NCBI RefSeq assembly: GCF_000014685.1
Contig: NC_008321.1
Location: 3,717,001 to 3,781,000 of the forward strand
Source of the DNA: Shewanella sp. MR-4
GTDB lineage: Bacteria > Pseudomonadota > Gammaproteobacteria > Enterobacterales > Shewanellaceae
DNA length: 64,000 bases
Reading direction: 5' to 3'
Each line of letters starts with the position of its first letter. Position 1 is the stretch's first letter. This document shows positions 9,214-16,528 of this stretch, piece by piece. The notes beneath the pieces are model-generated. The model saw only the letters and a list, made by a program, of their open reading frames with translations. It did not search any database and was not told where the DNA came from. Position numbers and translations under genes: made by a program.

Positions 9214-9264
9214 TTGACATATTATGTCTCGGTGCTATCTTTGAACACAGACATAATATGTCAA
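9214..9264 (+). promoter_or_regulatory. Promoter bracketed by two GACATA-W-TATGTC operators
   Basis: TTGACA (9214-9219), a 16-bp spacer and TATCTT (9236-9241) form a good sigma-70 promoter for the yjfI-pspA genes. Two 13-bp palindromes lie at 9216-9228 (centre T) and 9250-9262 (centre A). Together with flanking bases they make a perfect 15-bp inverted repeat with a 21-nt spacer. One covers the -35 and the other covers the expected transcription start, the usual layout for repression by a dimeric regulator. The same palindrome lies at 5342. Confidence 0.75.
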
Positions 9265-9275
9265 TAAGGACAAAT

Positions 9276-9689
9276 ATGAATATCCATACTCTTGCTAATC
9301 ACCTCAACAGCCTTGGCAATAACAGCCAGACCGGCTTCCAATTCGATTGCTATCCAATTGATGGTGAAGTCGAAGTGTTGCAAGTGAATGTGGTCGGCCG
9401 TGAAGAAATCCCGGTATTCGTATCGGTTACGGACAACCAAATTCTCTGCATCAGCTACCTGTGGGGCGAGAACGAAGTAAACCAAGAACGTCGCAGCAAA
9501 ATGTTTGAAACCATGCTCGAATTAAACATTCCAATGCCATTGTCAGCCTTTGCCAAAATTGATGACAAATACGTGGTTTACGGCGCGCTGTCTCTGCAAT
9601 CTAGCATGCTCGAAATCGAGCAAGAGTTAGCAGTCTTATCCGATAACTGCTTAGAAGTTATCGATGAAATGGTCGACTATCTGAAATAA
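9276..9689 (+). CDS. yjfI: DUF2170 protein, YjfI-like
   Basis: The protein beginning MNIHTLANHLNSLGN has 137 residues, the usual size for DUF2170 (E. coli YjfI). The frame is open back to 9201, but that stretch runs through the promoter and operators. The ATG at 9276 has an AAGGA site five bases upstream and fits the family. It is a small, acidic, soluble protein with no catalytic motif that I recognise. It is the first gene after the double-operator promoter and is followed 12 bp later by the pspA homologue. In E. coli the same pair is yjfI-yjfJ. The role is unknown; a partner or adaptor of PspA is the natural guess. Confidence 0.85.
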   Translation: MNIHTLANHLNSLGNNSQTGFQFDCYPIDGEVEVLQVNVVGREEIPVFVSVTDNQILCISYLWGENEVNQERRSKMFETMLELNIPMPLSAFAKIDDKYVVYGALSLQSSMLEIEQELAVLSDNCLEVIDEMVDYLK

Positions 9690-9701
9690 GGAGCCACAAT
9701 T

Positions 9702-10391
9702 ATGGGCATTCTGAACAAAATTTTAACAGCGTTTCGCGGTGGTGCCACCGAAGTTGGCCAAAGCATCGTAGACGCAAACTCAACTCGAATTTTCGAACAG
9801 GAAATCCGTGATGCCGAGAAACACTTAACCAACGCCAAGCGCGAACTGACCGATGTAATGGCGAAAGAAATGCAAGCCAGCCGCGAAATTGACCGCTTAA
9901 AGCGTTCTATCGCCGAGCATGAAGGCTATGTAGCCCAAGCATTAGACAAAGGCAATGAAACCTTAGCCATTGAAGTGGCTGAAAAAATTGCACAATTGGA
10001 GCAAGAGCTGGCAGAGCAGCAAAGCGCCAACGACAGCTTTAGCGCCCATGCACTGCGCCTGAAAGACTTAGTGAAGAAGACCGAGCGTCAACTGTCTGAT
10101 TATCAACGTCAGTTAAGCATGGTCAAAACCACCGAAAGCGTGCAAAAGGCGACAGCGACCATTACCGACTCTTTTGCGTCAAGCAACTCTAAGCTGCTGA
10201 ATGCCAAAGATTCATTAGAGCGTATCAAGTCGCGTCAACAACAGTTTGATGACAGATTAAAAGCCGCTGAAACCCTAGCCGAAGAAGGCAGCGATAAATC
10301 ATTGCAGGCCAAATTAGCCGAAGCAGGCATTGGTGAGCAAAAATCCAATGCCAACGCCGTGCTCGAACGTATCAAGGCACGTAAAAGCTAA
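9702..10391 (+). CDS. yjfJ: PspA/IM30 family membrane-remodelling protein, YjfJ-like
   Basis: A 229-residue protein, almost entirely coiled coil, starting MGILNKILTAFRGG, the amphipathic N-terminal helix typical of PspA/Vipp1 proteins. The body (residues about 25-200) has long heptad stretches such as EIRDAEKHLTNAKREL and EKIAQLEQELAEQQ. PspA proteins form ESCRT-III-like assemblies on the inner membrane and protect it under stress. No pspB, pspC or pspF lies nearby, so this is the Yjf type rather than the phage-shock operon. AAGGAG precedes the start, and a terminator follows. Confidence 0.92.
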   Translation: MGILNKILTAFRGGATEVGQSIVDANSTRIFEQEIRDAEKHLTNAKRELTDVMAKEMQASREIDRLKRSIAEHEGYVAQALDKGNETLAIEVAEKIAQLEQELAEQQSANDSFSAHALRLKDLVKKTERQLSDYQRQLSMVKTTESVQKATATITDSFASSNSKLLNAKDSLERIKSRQQQFDDRLKAAETLAEEGSDKSLQAKLAEAGIGEQKSNANAVLERIKARKS

Positions 10392-10408
10392 TTCATGATT
10401 GACCAAAC

Positions 10409-10455
10409 GCCGAGCACCAATGGGACCATCACCCCCTATTGTGCTCGGCTTTTTT
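10409..10455 (+). terminator. Intrinsic terminator after pspA homologue
   Basis: Stem GCCGAGCAC (10409-10417) / GTGCTCGGC (10441-10449), extended by a bulged CAAT/ATTG, followed by six T. It separates the yjfI-pspA transcript from the DUF2491 gene, although read-through is possible. Confidence 0.8.
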
Positions 10456-10538
10456 GTTTTAGGTACGCTAATATGCCCTTAACGCCAGCTAACTCATGGT
10501 GTTAACAAGGGAATTGTCCGCACTGTTTAGGAGCGAAT

Positions 10539-11192
10539 ATGGGATTTTTTAACAGTATTTTTGGTAAAAAGGCGCCGCCAGCGCGTGAACTCAATCATCC
10601 CTCTGCGCTCAAGATCGGCGATATGATCTCCATCGACAATAGCTTTGCTCTGCCGCCACAATTGCGCGGTCAACAACTGAAAGTCGAAGCGGTGAATACC
10701 TATGAGTTTGAACGCAATCAGCAAACCGAGTGGGTGCTAAAAGGTCATGGTAGCGAGACGCTATTTTTGAGTATTGAAGAGGACGATGAAACCTACCTCG
10801 CTTTCTCCCTTAAAATTACCCGCGCGCAGGTAGAGCAGTTATTCGATTTAGAGCAATTCAGCACCCTGTTCGATGAACCAGGCCACGCCGAACTCACCAC
10901 CCAAGAGCTATCGCCACCATTAGCCGAGCAACTCGAACAATGGCTGGGTAAGCAATACCATCAAGTGACCTTTGCGCTGTTTGGCTATTTTCACCGTGAA
11001 GACTACCGCGGATTAAAACCGCCGCAGGATGCTAATGGCGCAACTGGCGAGCCCTTCGAATATTATTTATTACTCGACGATGATGAAAGCCGCGCGGTAG
11101 AAGTCGAAGTATATGAGGGTGGCGATACCGATGTGGTTCTGACCTTATATCGTCCATTGTCAGACATTCGCGACTACTGGCCCGGTCAGTAA
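10539..11192 (+). CDS. yjfK: DUF2491 protein, YjfK-like
   Basis: A 217-residue soluble acidic protein, family DUF2491 (E. coli YjfK). It opens with the short amphipathic stretch MGFFNSIFGKK, similar in style to the PspA N-terminus, and continues with beta-rich sequence such as EWVLKGHGSETLFLSIEED and VEVEVYEGGDTDVVLTLY. No catalytic residues are evident. The start has a TAGGAG site. It follows the pspA homologue with a terminator between, so it may have its own promoter or depend on read-through. Function unknown; co-conservation with YjfI, YjfJ and YjfL is the main clue. Confidence 0.82.
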   Translation: MGFFNSIFGKKAPPARELNHPSALKIGDMISIDNSFALPPQLRGQQLKVEAVNTYEFERNQQTEWVLKGHGSETLFLSIEEDDETYLAFSLKITRAQVEQLFDLEQFSTLFDEPGHAELTTQELSPPLAEQLEQWLGKQYHQVTFALFGYFHREDYRGLKPPQDANGATGEPFEYYLLLDDDESRAVEVEVYEGGDTDVVLTLYRPLSDIRDYWPGQ

Positions 11193-11204
11193 AGTTTGGC
11201 ATAT

Positions 11205-11231
11205 GATAAAGTGCGCGATTCGCACTTTATC
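11205..11231. terminator. Stem-loop after DUF2491 gene
   Basis: A perfect 11-bp stem GATAAAGTGCG / CGCACTTTATC with a 5-nt loop. No T-tract follows, so it could be a processing or stability hairpin rather than a terminator. Confidence 0.5.
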
Positions 11232-11299
11232 GCTTAACCCATTACAATCCCAATATAATTCGCTCGAAATGTTCGGTTGATAGCAACAGGTAGCACCTA

Positions 11300-11629
11300 A
11301 TGAGTAAAACGAAACACCCTCTCCCAGAGCAATGGCAAAAGAACCAGCAAGCCGCAAAAGCGACACAAGTTGCCTTCGATCTCGATGAAAAGTTTCAATA
11401 TTCTATTCGTAAAGCCGCGCTCGATGCGGGTGTCAGTCCTTCCGATCAAATCCGTACCATTTTAGGCCTAAGTGTTTCAAAACGTCCGACTCGTCCACGT
11501 TTAACCGTATCTCTTAACGCCGACGATTACGTACAGCTCGCAGAAAAATATGGCCTCAGCGCCGATGCGCAGCTTGAGATTAAACGCCGCGTGCTCGAAG
11601 ACCTAGTGCGTTTTGTCGCTGAAGATTAA
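11300..11629 (+). CDS. Small basic protein of unknown function in the PspA module
   Basis: 109 residues, not recognised. Two similar halves seem present: FDLDEKFQYSIRKAALDAGV with SPSDQIRTILGL, and VSLNADDYVQLAEKYGL with SADAQLEIKRRVLEDL. Each is a short strand followed by two helices, a layout resembling ribbon-helix-helix DNA-binding proteins duplicated in tandem. If so, it could be the regulator of the module, since RHH proteins bind short palindromes. That link is inference. It sits between the DUF2491 and K+ channel genes, with a weak AGGT ribosome site and a hairpin after the stop. Confidence 0.7.
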   Translation: MSKTKHPLPEQWQKNQQAAKATQVAFDLDEKFQYSIRKAALDAGVSPSDQIRTILGLSVSKRPTRPRLTVSLNADDYVQLAEKYGLSADAQLEIKRRVLEDLVRFVAED

Positions 11630-11654
11630 TCAGTCGGCTTCAGTTTAAGCCATT

Positions 11655-11686
11655 AAATCGCCTGACATACCTAAGTCGGGCGATTT
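11655..11686 (+). terminator. Stem-loop terminator after the 109-residue gene
   Basis: A 12-bp stem AAATCGCCTGAC / GTCGGGCGATTT with one G-T pair and an 8-nt loop. The T-tail is poor, so termination may be partial. Confidence 0.55.
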
Positions 11687-11755
11687 ATCACAAAGTTAAT
11701 TTACTCATAGCGTAAACTCTTTTACCTTAGACATTCGCCTTAAAACACAGGGATC

Positions 11756-12589
11756 ATGTTAGGCATGACAGATAAAACCTCTTGGTCGCTCCGTTCTCTG
11801 GGTAATCCATCTCCCTTCGAATTCGCTATGATGCTGCTGTCGCTGCTCTCAGTCATCATAGTGCTGGTGATGACCTTTGGCCGCCTCGACAAAGAAACCT
11901 ATCGGTTACTGTTTTTTATCGATACCACGATTTGCATGATTTTTATGGTCAACTTTTTCATTGGCCTGTTTCGCGCTCGCGATAAAGTTTTTTATCTGCG
12001 CCATCATTGGATTGATTTTATCGCCAGCATCCCCGCCATCGAGGCGCTGCGAATTGCGAGGGTATTTCAAATCCTGCGGGTGATCCGTTTAATCCGCATG
12101 AGCCGCTCTTTCCTTATTCCATTGATAAAACAGCGTAAACAAGCCACTCTCGCCAGTTTACTGGTCGCTATGGTGACCATTTTAACCTTCGCCTCTATTA
12201 TCATTCTGATCGTCGAAAGCGGCACAGAGGGCGCTAATATTCAAACCGCCGAGCAAGCCATTTGGTGGGCCTTAGTGACGATTTCAACCGTGGGTTATGG
12301 TGATTTCTATCCCGTCAGCACCGCAGGACATATTGTGGGTGGCATAGTGATTGTCAGTGGCGTGAGTTTTTTCGGGGTGATTTCGGGTTATATGGCGTCG
12401 GTATTTGTCGCCCCCGATGAAAGCGAGCGCCAAGAACGTCAAGACGCCCATAAGGCAGAGATTAAAAGCGAACTCGAAATGGCTCTTGCCAGAATGGAAG
12501 AAAACCAGCGGCAGATGGAGCAAAATCAGACGCAGATGTTGGCAAAAATTGCCGAGTTAAAACAAGCACTAGAAGCGAAAAATAGCTAG
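11756..12589 (+). CDS. Voltage-gated potassium channel (Kv-like, six-helix)
   Basis: 277 residues. It has about six membrane helices, an arginine-rich S4-like segment RIARVFQILRVIRLIRMSRS (residues about 100-119), and a pore with the K+ selectivity filter TISTVGYGD near residue 180. The last 50 residues form a coiled coil (ARMEENQRQMEQNQTQML), a common tetramerisation device. The ATG at 11756 has an AGGGA site very close; the ATG at 11765 (MTDKTSW) has better spacing and may be the true start. It ends the PspA module and is convergent with the CYTH-CHAD gene. A role in restoring membrane potential under stress is inference. Confidence 0.9.
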   Translation: MLGMTDKTSWSLRSLGNPSPFEFAMMLLSLLSVIIVLVMTFGRLDKETYRLLFFIDTTICMIFMVNFFIGLFRARDKVFYLRHHWIDFIASIPAIEALRIARVFQILRVIRLIRMSRSFLIPLIKQRKQATLASLLVAMVTILTFASIIILIVESGTEGANIQTAEQAIWWALVTISTVGYGDFYPVSTAGHIVGGIVIVSGVSFFGVISGYMASVFVAPDESERQERQDAHKAEIKSELEMALARMEENQRQMEQNQTQMLAKIAELKQALEAKNS

Positions 12590-12606
12590 GAAGGCATGGC
12601 CTTCCT
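12588..12606. terminator. Short hairpin between convergent genes
   Basis: A perfect 8-bp stem AGGAAGGC / GCCTTCCT with a 3-nt loop begins at the channel stop codon. It could serve both the channel and the CYTH-CHAD gene. Confidence 0.5.
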
Positions 12607-12627
12607 ACGCTTTATGCAATGTGACTA

Positions 12628-14139
12628 TTACCAATAGGTCGTCTGCTGAATTGCATTTTGCCTCGAGGCCTCCATCGCAAAAAGTAAGCTTTGCTGCTTA
12701 GCCTCAAGCCAGTCGCTTAAGTCAATGCCAAGCATTTGAGCTGCAAAGGTTAATTGCTGATAACAGGCTAAGGTTCGAATCCCTAACACCAGATCCTGCC
12801 AGGGAGCCCTAAAGGCATCGCGGGATTTCGCCTCATACAAAAGCCCATACGCTTGTCCTACTTGAATACTTTCATCGAGTAAAACGGCGCACTGCAAATA
12901 ATCCTCGGCTGTCATGGTCTTATCGCTAGGCATAGCCGAGAGAACCGCCTGCCATGAGGCTTCCTGTGCATGATCAGCATGCTGGGATAACCCAAGCTCT
13001 GCGGGCAGTTCTATGTTACCCGCGCTAAGCGCCAATAGGATCTCAACGATAGCCAACTGCAATTGACCGTATTCGACGCCTTGCCAAAGCGAGCTTAAAC
13101 GCCCTGGCAAATCCATCGCCTCAAACTGTTGCTGTAATTGTTGCATCAAGGCTTGGCGGGATTCGAGCCGACTTAATAACCCTTTTTGACTGCCGAGCAA
13201 GGCCGCTAAGGCCTGTGCCTCTTCAATAAACGTAAGCTGGGATTCAATCAGATTAAAGCACTGCATCAAAGTAGCGTTAGCAAGGCCAAACTGGCTCAGC
13301 GTCATACGCAGTAAACGGATACAGGCGCGCATCCGCCACCAAAGGGCTATCGCGGCTTCGTTATCTTGTTCTTCGGCAATCATGGCTTCGAGCAACTGCC
13401 AACGTTCGAGCGCAGTTTCTAGTAGCACTTGGCAGGTGGCCGTTAAATCCTGCTGATGAGGCTGATGCAGGTTGAGATCCTCAGGCACAGGCAGCGGTAA
13501 AAACTCGAGAGCACTTAAGGTTAATGGCTTAGATTGCCCCGCGAGTCGATAGCCACGCTGCGCCTTACTGGCTTTACCTAAACGCACAGGAACGCTATCG
13601 GCCACCTGAGTAGCCAGTGTTAATAATGAGCAGGCATCCCCCGCTAATAGCTCAAATTCGAGTTCACAGAGTGCTTCATGCTGACCATTGGCGGTGATTT
13701 CTCCAGTGTCTAAAGCAACCTCAATAAGGCTCTCGCCTAGAGTCACATGCCAAGCGCGGCGATAAAAATCGGTGTGAAATACGCAGCCAAGCTCCGCCTG
13801 TACAGCCGCTAAATTGGCATTTGCGGGCCAGATACTGGCAGGAAAGAGGCTTAAATTTGGGCTATCGGCTGCAATGGTGACGTTATATTCGGGACGAGAA
13901 TGGATCCCCCCCACAACTTGCCCCGCCGTCTTAATCGTCTGCTCTCTGTGACCATCAAACCCGCGCACCCTTAGCCCCATGTCCCATTGGCGTAATTGTA
14001 ATGCGGGGGTATCAAAGTAACCATTGCTTAAGCGACGCTTTCCCTGCGATATGGCGTTCGGCAGGCTATCTAGCTTATTTATCAAGGATTCTTGAAACTT
14101 AGGAAGGAAAAACAGTTTTAATTCTATCTCTGCATTCAT
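12628..14139 (-). CDS. ygiF: CYTH-CHAD inorganic triphosphatase, YgiF-like
   Basis: 503 residues from ATG 14139. The N-terminal CYTH domain begins with MNAEIELKLFF, which carries the E-x-E-x-K metal and phosphate motif, and continues with RVRGFDGHREQTIKT. The C-terminal half (residues about 215-490) is an alpha-helical CHAD domain with WWRMRACIRLLRMTL; CHAD domains are known to bind polyphosphate. E. coli YgiF hydrolyses inorganic triphosphate. An ATG five codons upstream is possible, but the family starts next to the ExExK motif. It is divergent from the phosphate-uptake operon with a Pho box between them, which fits phosphate metabolism. Confidence 0.9.
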   Translation of the reverse strand: MNAEIELKLFFLPKFQESLINKLDSLPNAISQGKRRLSNGYFDTPALQLRQWDMGLRVRGFDGHREQTIKTAGQVVGGIHSRPEYNVTIAADSPNLSLFPASIWPANANLAAVQAELGCVFHTDFYRRAWHVTLGESLIEVALDTGEITANGQHEALCELEFELLAGDACSLLTLATQVADSVPVRLGKASKAQRGYRLAGQSKPLTLSALEFLPLPVPEDLNLHQPHQQDLTATCQVLLETALERWQLLEAMIAEEQDNEAAIALWWRMRACIRLLRMTLSQFGLANATLMQCFNLIESQLTFIEEAQALAALLGSQKGLLSRLESRQALMQQLQQQFEAMDLPGRLSSLWQGVEYGQLQLAIVEILLALSAGNIELPAELGLSQHADHAQEASWQAVLSAMPSDKTMTAEDYLQCAVLLDESIQVGQAYGLLYEAKSRDAFRAPWQDLVLGIRTLACYQQLTFAAQMLGIDLSDWLEAKQQSLLFAMEASRQNAIQQTTYW

Positions 14140-14197
14140 TGCGGCACCGCTCATTTTGTCATCAAAGATTCATTGATGCGTCACTTTTAGTTCATAA

Positions 14198-14230
14198 TGT
14201 CACAAATGTGTCATAAAAATCCCGTAGGAT
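14198..14230 (+). promoter_or_regulatory. Candidate Pho box and PhoB-dependent promoter
   Basis: TGTCACA (14198-14204) and TGTCATA (14209-14215) are direct repeats with an 11-bp period, the PhoB half-site arrangement. TAGGAT (14225-14230) lies 9 bp after the box, the spacing at which PhoB replaces the -35 element. This would drive DUF47-pit. A separate sigma-70-like promoter, TTGAAG (14237-14242), 16 bp, TAGAAT (14259-14264), lies further down. The box is also close to the CYTH-CHAD start on the other strand. Confidence 0.6.
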
Positions 14231-14303
14231 TTGGTTTTGAAGTTGGTATATAACCCGTTAGAATAAAGCTGTGATTTTTTCTCAAAAAACACAGTTTCAA
14301 TAC

Positions 14304-14336
14304 GCGGACGCATAGGGTAACATGCGCCCGCTTTTT
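14304..14336 (+). terminator. Terminator-like hairpin in the Pit operon leader
   Basis: GCGGACGCAT (14304-14313) and ATGCGCCCGC (14322-14331) form a 10-bp stem with one mismatch and an 8-nt loop, followed directly by five T. It lies downstream of both candidate promoters and 35 bp before the DUF47 start. It therefore looks like an attenuator, or a terminator of a short leader RNA. Confidence 0.5.
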
Positions 14337-14370
14337 CCAATCATGGAACAATCTAAATAGGTAAACGGCA

Positions 14371-15051
14371 ATGCCAGTAAACTCTATTTTGGGCGTGTTT
14401 GCAAAATCGCCAATTAAGCCTCTTCAAGAGCACATGGACAAAGTCTACGATTGCGCATCGTTACTGGTCCCCTTTTTCGAAGCCACCATTACAGGTAACT
14501 GGGATGGTGCAGTTCAACTACGCAAGCAAATCAGTTTAGCGGAAAAGCAAGGTGACTCACTCAAGCGTGAAATTCGCCTCACTCTGCCAAGCGGTTTGTT
14601 TATGCCAGTTGAGCGTACAGATCTATTGGAACTCCTTACTCAACAAGACAAAATCGCTAACAAAGCAAAAGATATCTCAGGTCGTGTTATCGGCCGTCAA
14701 TTATTAATCCCTCAGGTCATGCAAGTGCCTTTCATTGCGTATCTACAACGTTGTATCGACGCTGTGGGTCTTGCAAAACAAGTCATTAACGAACTCGAAG
14801 ATTTGCTTGAAGCAGGTTTCCGTGGTCGTGAAGTCGACTTAGTGGCTAAAATGATCAACGAACTCGATATCATCGAAGAAGATACTGACGATCTGCAAAT
14901 TCAACTACGTCGTCAGCTATTTGCATTGGAATCAGAATTGAATCCTGTCGATGTAATGTTCCTCTATAAAACGATTGAATGGGTCGGTGGTCTTGCAGAT
15001 CTTGCCGAACGAGTCGGTTCGCGTCTTGAGCTTATGCTGGCTCGCGTTTAA
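14371..15051 (+). CDS. DUF47 PhoU-like Pit accessory protein
   Basis: 226 residues, all helical, matching the DUF47/TIGR00153 family related to PhoU. It contains LRKQISLAEKQGDSLKREIR, LLTQQDKIANKAKDISGR and IEWVGGLADLAERVGSRLEL, the conserved helices that carry the metal-binding acidic residues in this family. Members are nearly always encoded next to a Pit transporter and are thought to modulate it. The pit gene starts 25 bp downstream, so the two form one operon. An AGG ribosome site precedes the ATG. Confidence 0.92.
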   Translation: MPVNSILGVFAKSPIKPLQEHMDKVYDCASLLVPFFEATITGNWDGAVQLRKQISLAEKQGDSLKREIRLTLPSGLFMPVERTDLLELLTQQDKIANKAKDISGRVIGRQLLIPQVMQVPFIAYLQRCIDAVGLAKQVINELEDLLEAGFRGREVDLVAKMINELDIIEEDTDDLQIQLRRQLFALESELNPVDVMFLYKTIEWVGGLADLAERVGSRLELMLARV

Positions 15052-15076
15052 TAAATAAGGTTATCAAGGTATCAAT

Positions 15077-16366
15077 ATGGTTGATGCAGGTATGGAGGTG
15101 GCTAACGTCTTAGCCACTAATGGGCCGTGGCTTATTGCCATTGCGGCCGCGTTTGGTTTTCTAATGGCGTGGGGTATTGGTGCGAACGATGTAGCCAATG
15201 CCATGGGAACTTCTGTAGGTTCCAACGCTATTACTATTAAACAAGCGATTATTATCGCAATGATCTTCGAATTTGCTGGTGCTTACTTAGCCGGCGGCGA
15301 AGTAACCAGTACGATCCGTAACGGTATTATTGATTCAAGCTACTTTACCGAAACCCCTGAACTGCTGGTATACGGCATGATTGGCTCGCTGTTAGCCGCA
15401 GGAATTTGGTTAGTTGTTGCATCAGCCTTAGGCTGGCCAGTATCTACCACTCACTCTATCGTGGGCGCGATTATCGGCTTCGCGGCTGTGGGTGTTGGCA
15501 CTGATTCAGTCGCTTGGGAAAAAGTAGGTGGTATTGTTGGTTCTTGGGTCATCACTCCTGCAATCTCTGGCTTTATGGCCTTCATTCTGTTCCAAAGCAC
15601 ACAAAAACTGATTTTCAACACAGATAACCCACTCGCTAACGCGAAACGCTATGTGCCTTTCTACATGGCTTTTGCGGGCTTTATCATGTCGTTAGTGACC
15701 ATCCTTAAGGGTCTATCACACGTTGGTATTCACTTAAAAGGCGCCGAAGCTTATATGCTGGCGGGTGTGATTGCGCTGATCGTCGGTATCATTGGTAAAG
15801 TGGTGATTTCTCGTTTAAAAATGGATGAGAAAGCGACCCATAAAACCATGTACGCTAACGTTGAAAAAGTGTTTGCTATCCTGATGGTTCTGACCGCCTG
15901 TTGTATGGCGTTCGCCCACGGTTCAAACGACGTGGCTAACGCGATTGGTCCATTAGCGGCAGTCGTATCTGTAGTTAACAGTGGCGGTGAAATTGCGTCT
16001 AAATCTGCATTAGTTTGGTGGATCCTGCCTTTAGGTGCCGTGGGTATCGTGATGGGTCTGGCTATCTTCGGTAAGCGCGTGATGCAAACCATTGGTAAAA
16101 ACATCACTCACTTAACGCCAAGCCGTGGTTTTGCTGCCGAATTAGCAGCAGCTTCTACCGTAGTTATTGCTTCTGGTACTGGTTTACCTATCTCTACTAC
16201 CCAAACCTTAGTCGGTGCGGTATTAGGTGTGGGTATGGCCCGTGGTATTGCAGCAATCAATATTGGTGTTGTGCGTAACATCGTTGTGTCTTGGGTGGTA
16301 ACCTTACCTGCGGGTGCAGGTCTGTCGATCATCTTCTTCTTTATGATTAAAGGTATCTTTAACTAA
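15077..16366 (+). CDS. pit: Low-affinity inorganic phosphate transporter, Pit family
   Basis: A 429-residue inner-membrane permease with about ten helices in an inverted duplication. Both halves carry the family signature: GANDVANAMGTSVGS near residue 35 and HGSNDVANAIGPLAAV near residue 280. The paired motifs GWPVSTTHSIVGAIIGF and GLPISTTQTLVGAVLGVG are also present. Pit proteins move metal-phosphate complexes with protons or sodium. It is the second gene of the operon after DUF47, under the Pho box. A hairpin follows at 16445. Confidence 0.94.
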   Translation: MVDAGMEVANVLATNGPWLIAIAAAFGFLMAWGIGANDVANAMGTSVGSNAITIKQAIIIAMIFEFAGAYLAGGEVTSTIRNGIIDSSYFTETPELLVYGMIGSLLAAGIWLVVASALGWPVSTTHSIVGAIIGFAAVGVGTDSVAWEKVGGIVGSWVITPAISGFMAFILFQSTQKLIFNTDNPLANAKRYVPFYMAFAGFIMSLVTILKGLSHVGIHLKGAEAYMLAGVIALIVGIIGKVVISRLKMDEKATHKTMYANVEKVFAILMVLTACCMAFAHGSNDVANAIGPLAAVVSVVNSGGEIASKSALVWWILPLGAVGIVMGLAIFGKRVMQTIGKNITHLTPSRGFAAELAAASTVVIASGTGLPISTTQTLVGAVLGVGMARGIAAINIGVVRNIVVSWVVTLPAGAGLSIIFFFMIKGIFN

Positions 16367-16444
16367 GAAGCGCATCACTATGGCAAGCTTGCCGTAGAAA
16401 CGTACTAAACACATAGGAATCGCTAGCATGGATGCGGCAAAGTT

Positions 16445-16467
16445 GAGGGAAGTCTATGACTTCCCTC
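16445..16467 (+). terminator. Stem-loop after pit
   Basis: A perfect 10-bp stem GAGGGAAGTC / GACTTCCCTC with a 3-nt loop, followed by a very short T-run. Probable terminator of the DUF47-pit operon. Confidence 0.6.
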
Positions 16468-16528
16468 TTGCATTGCAGGCCTCAAATCCCTAGCATGTGG
16501 TCACTATTTCGTTGATGAGAATACAAAA

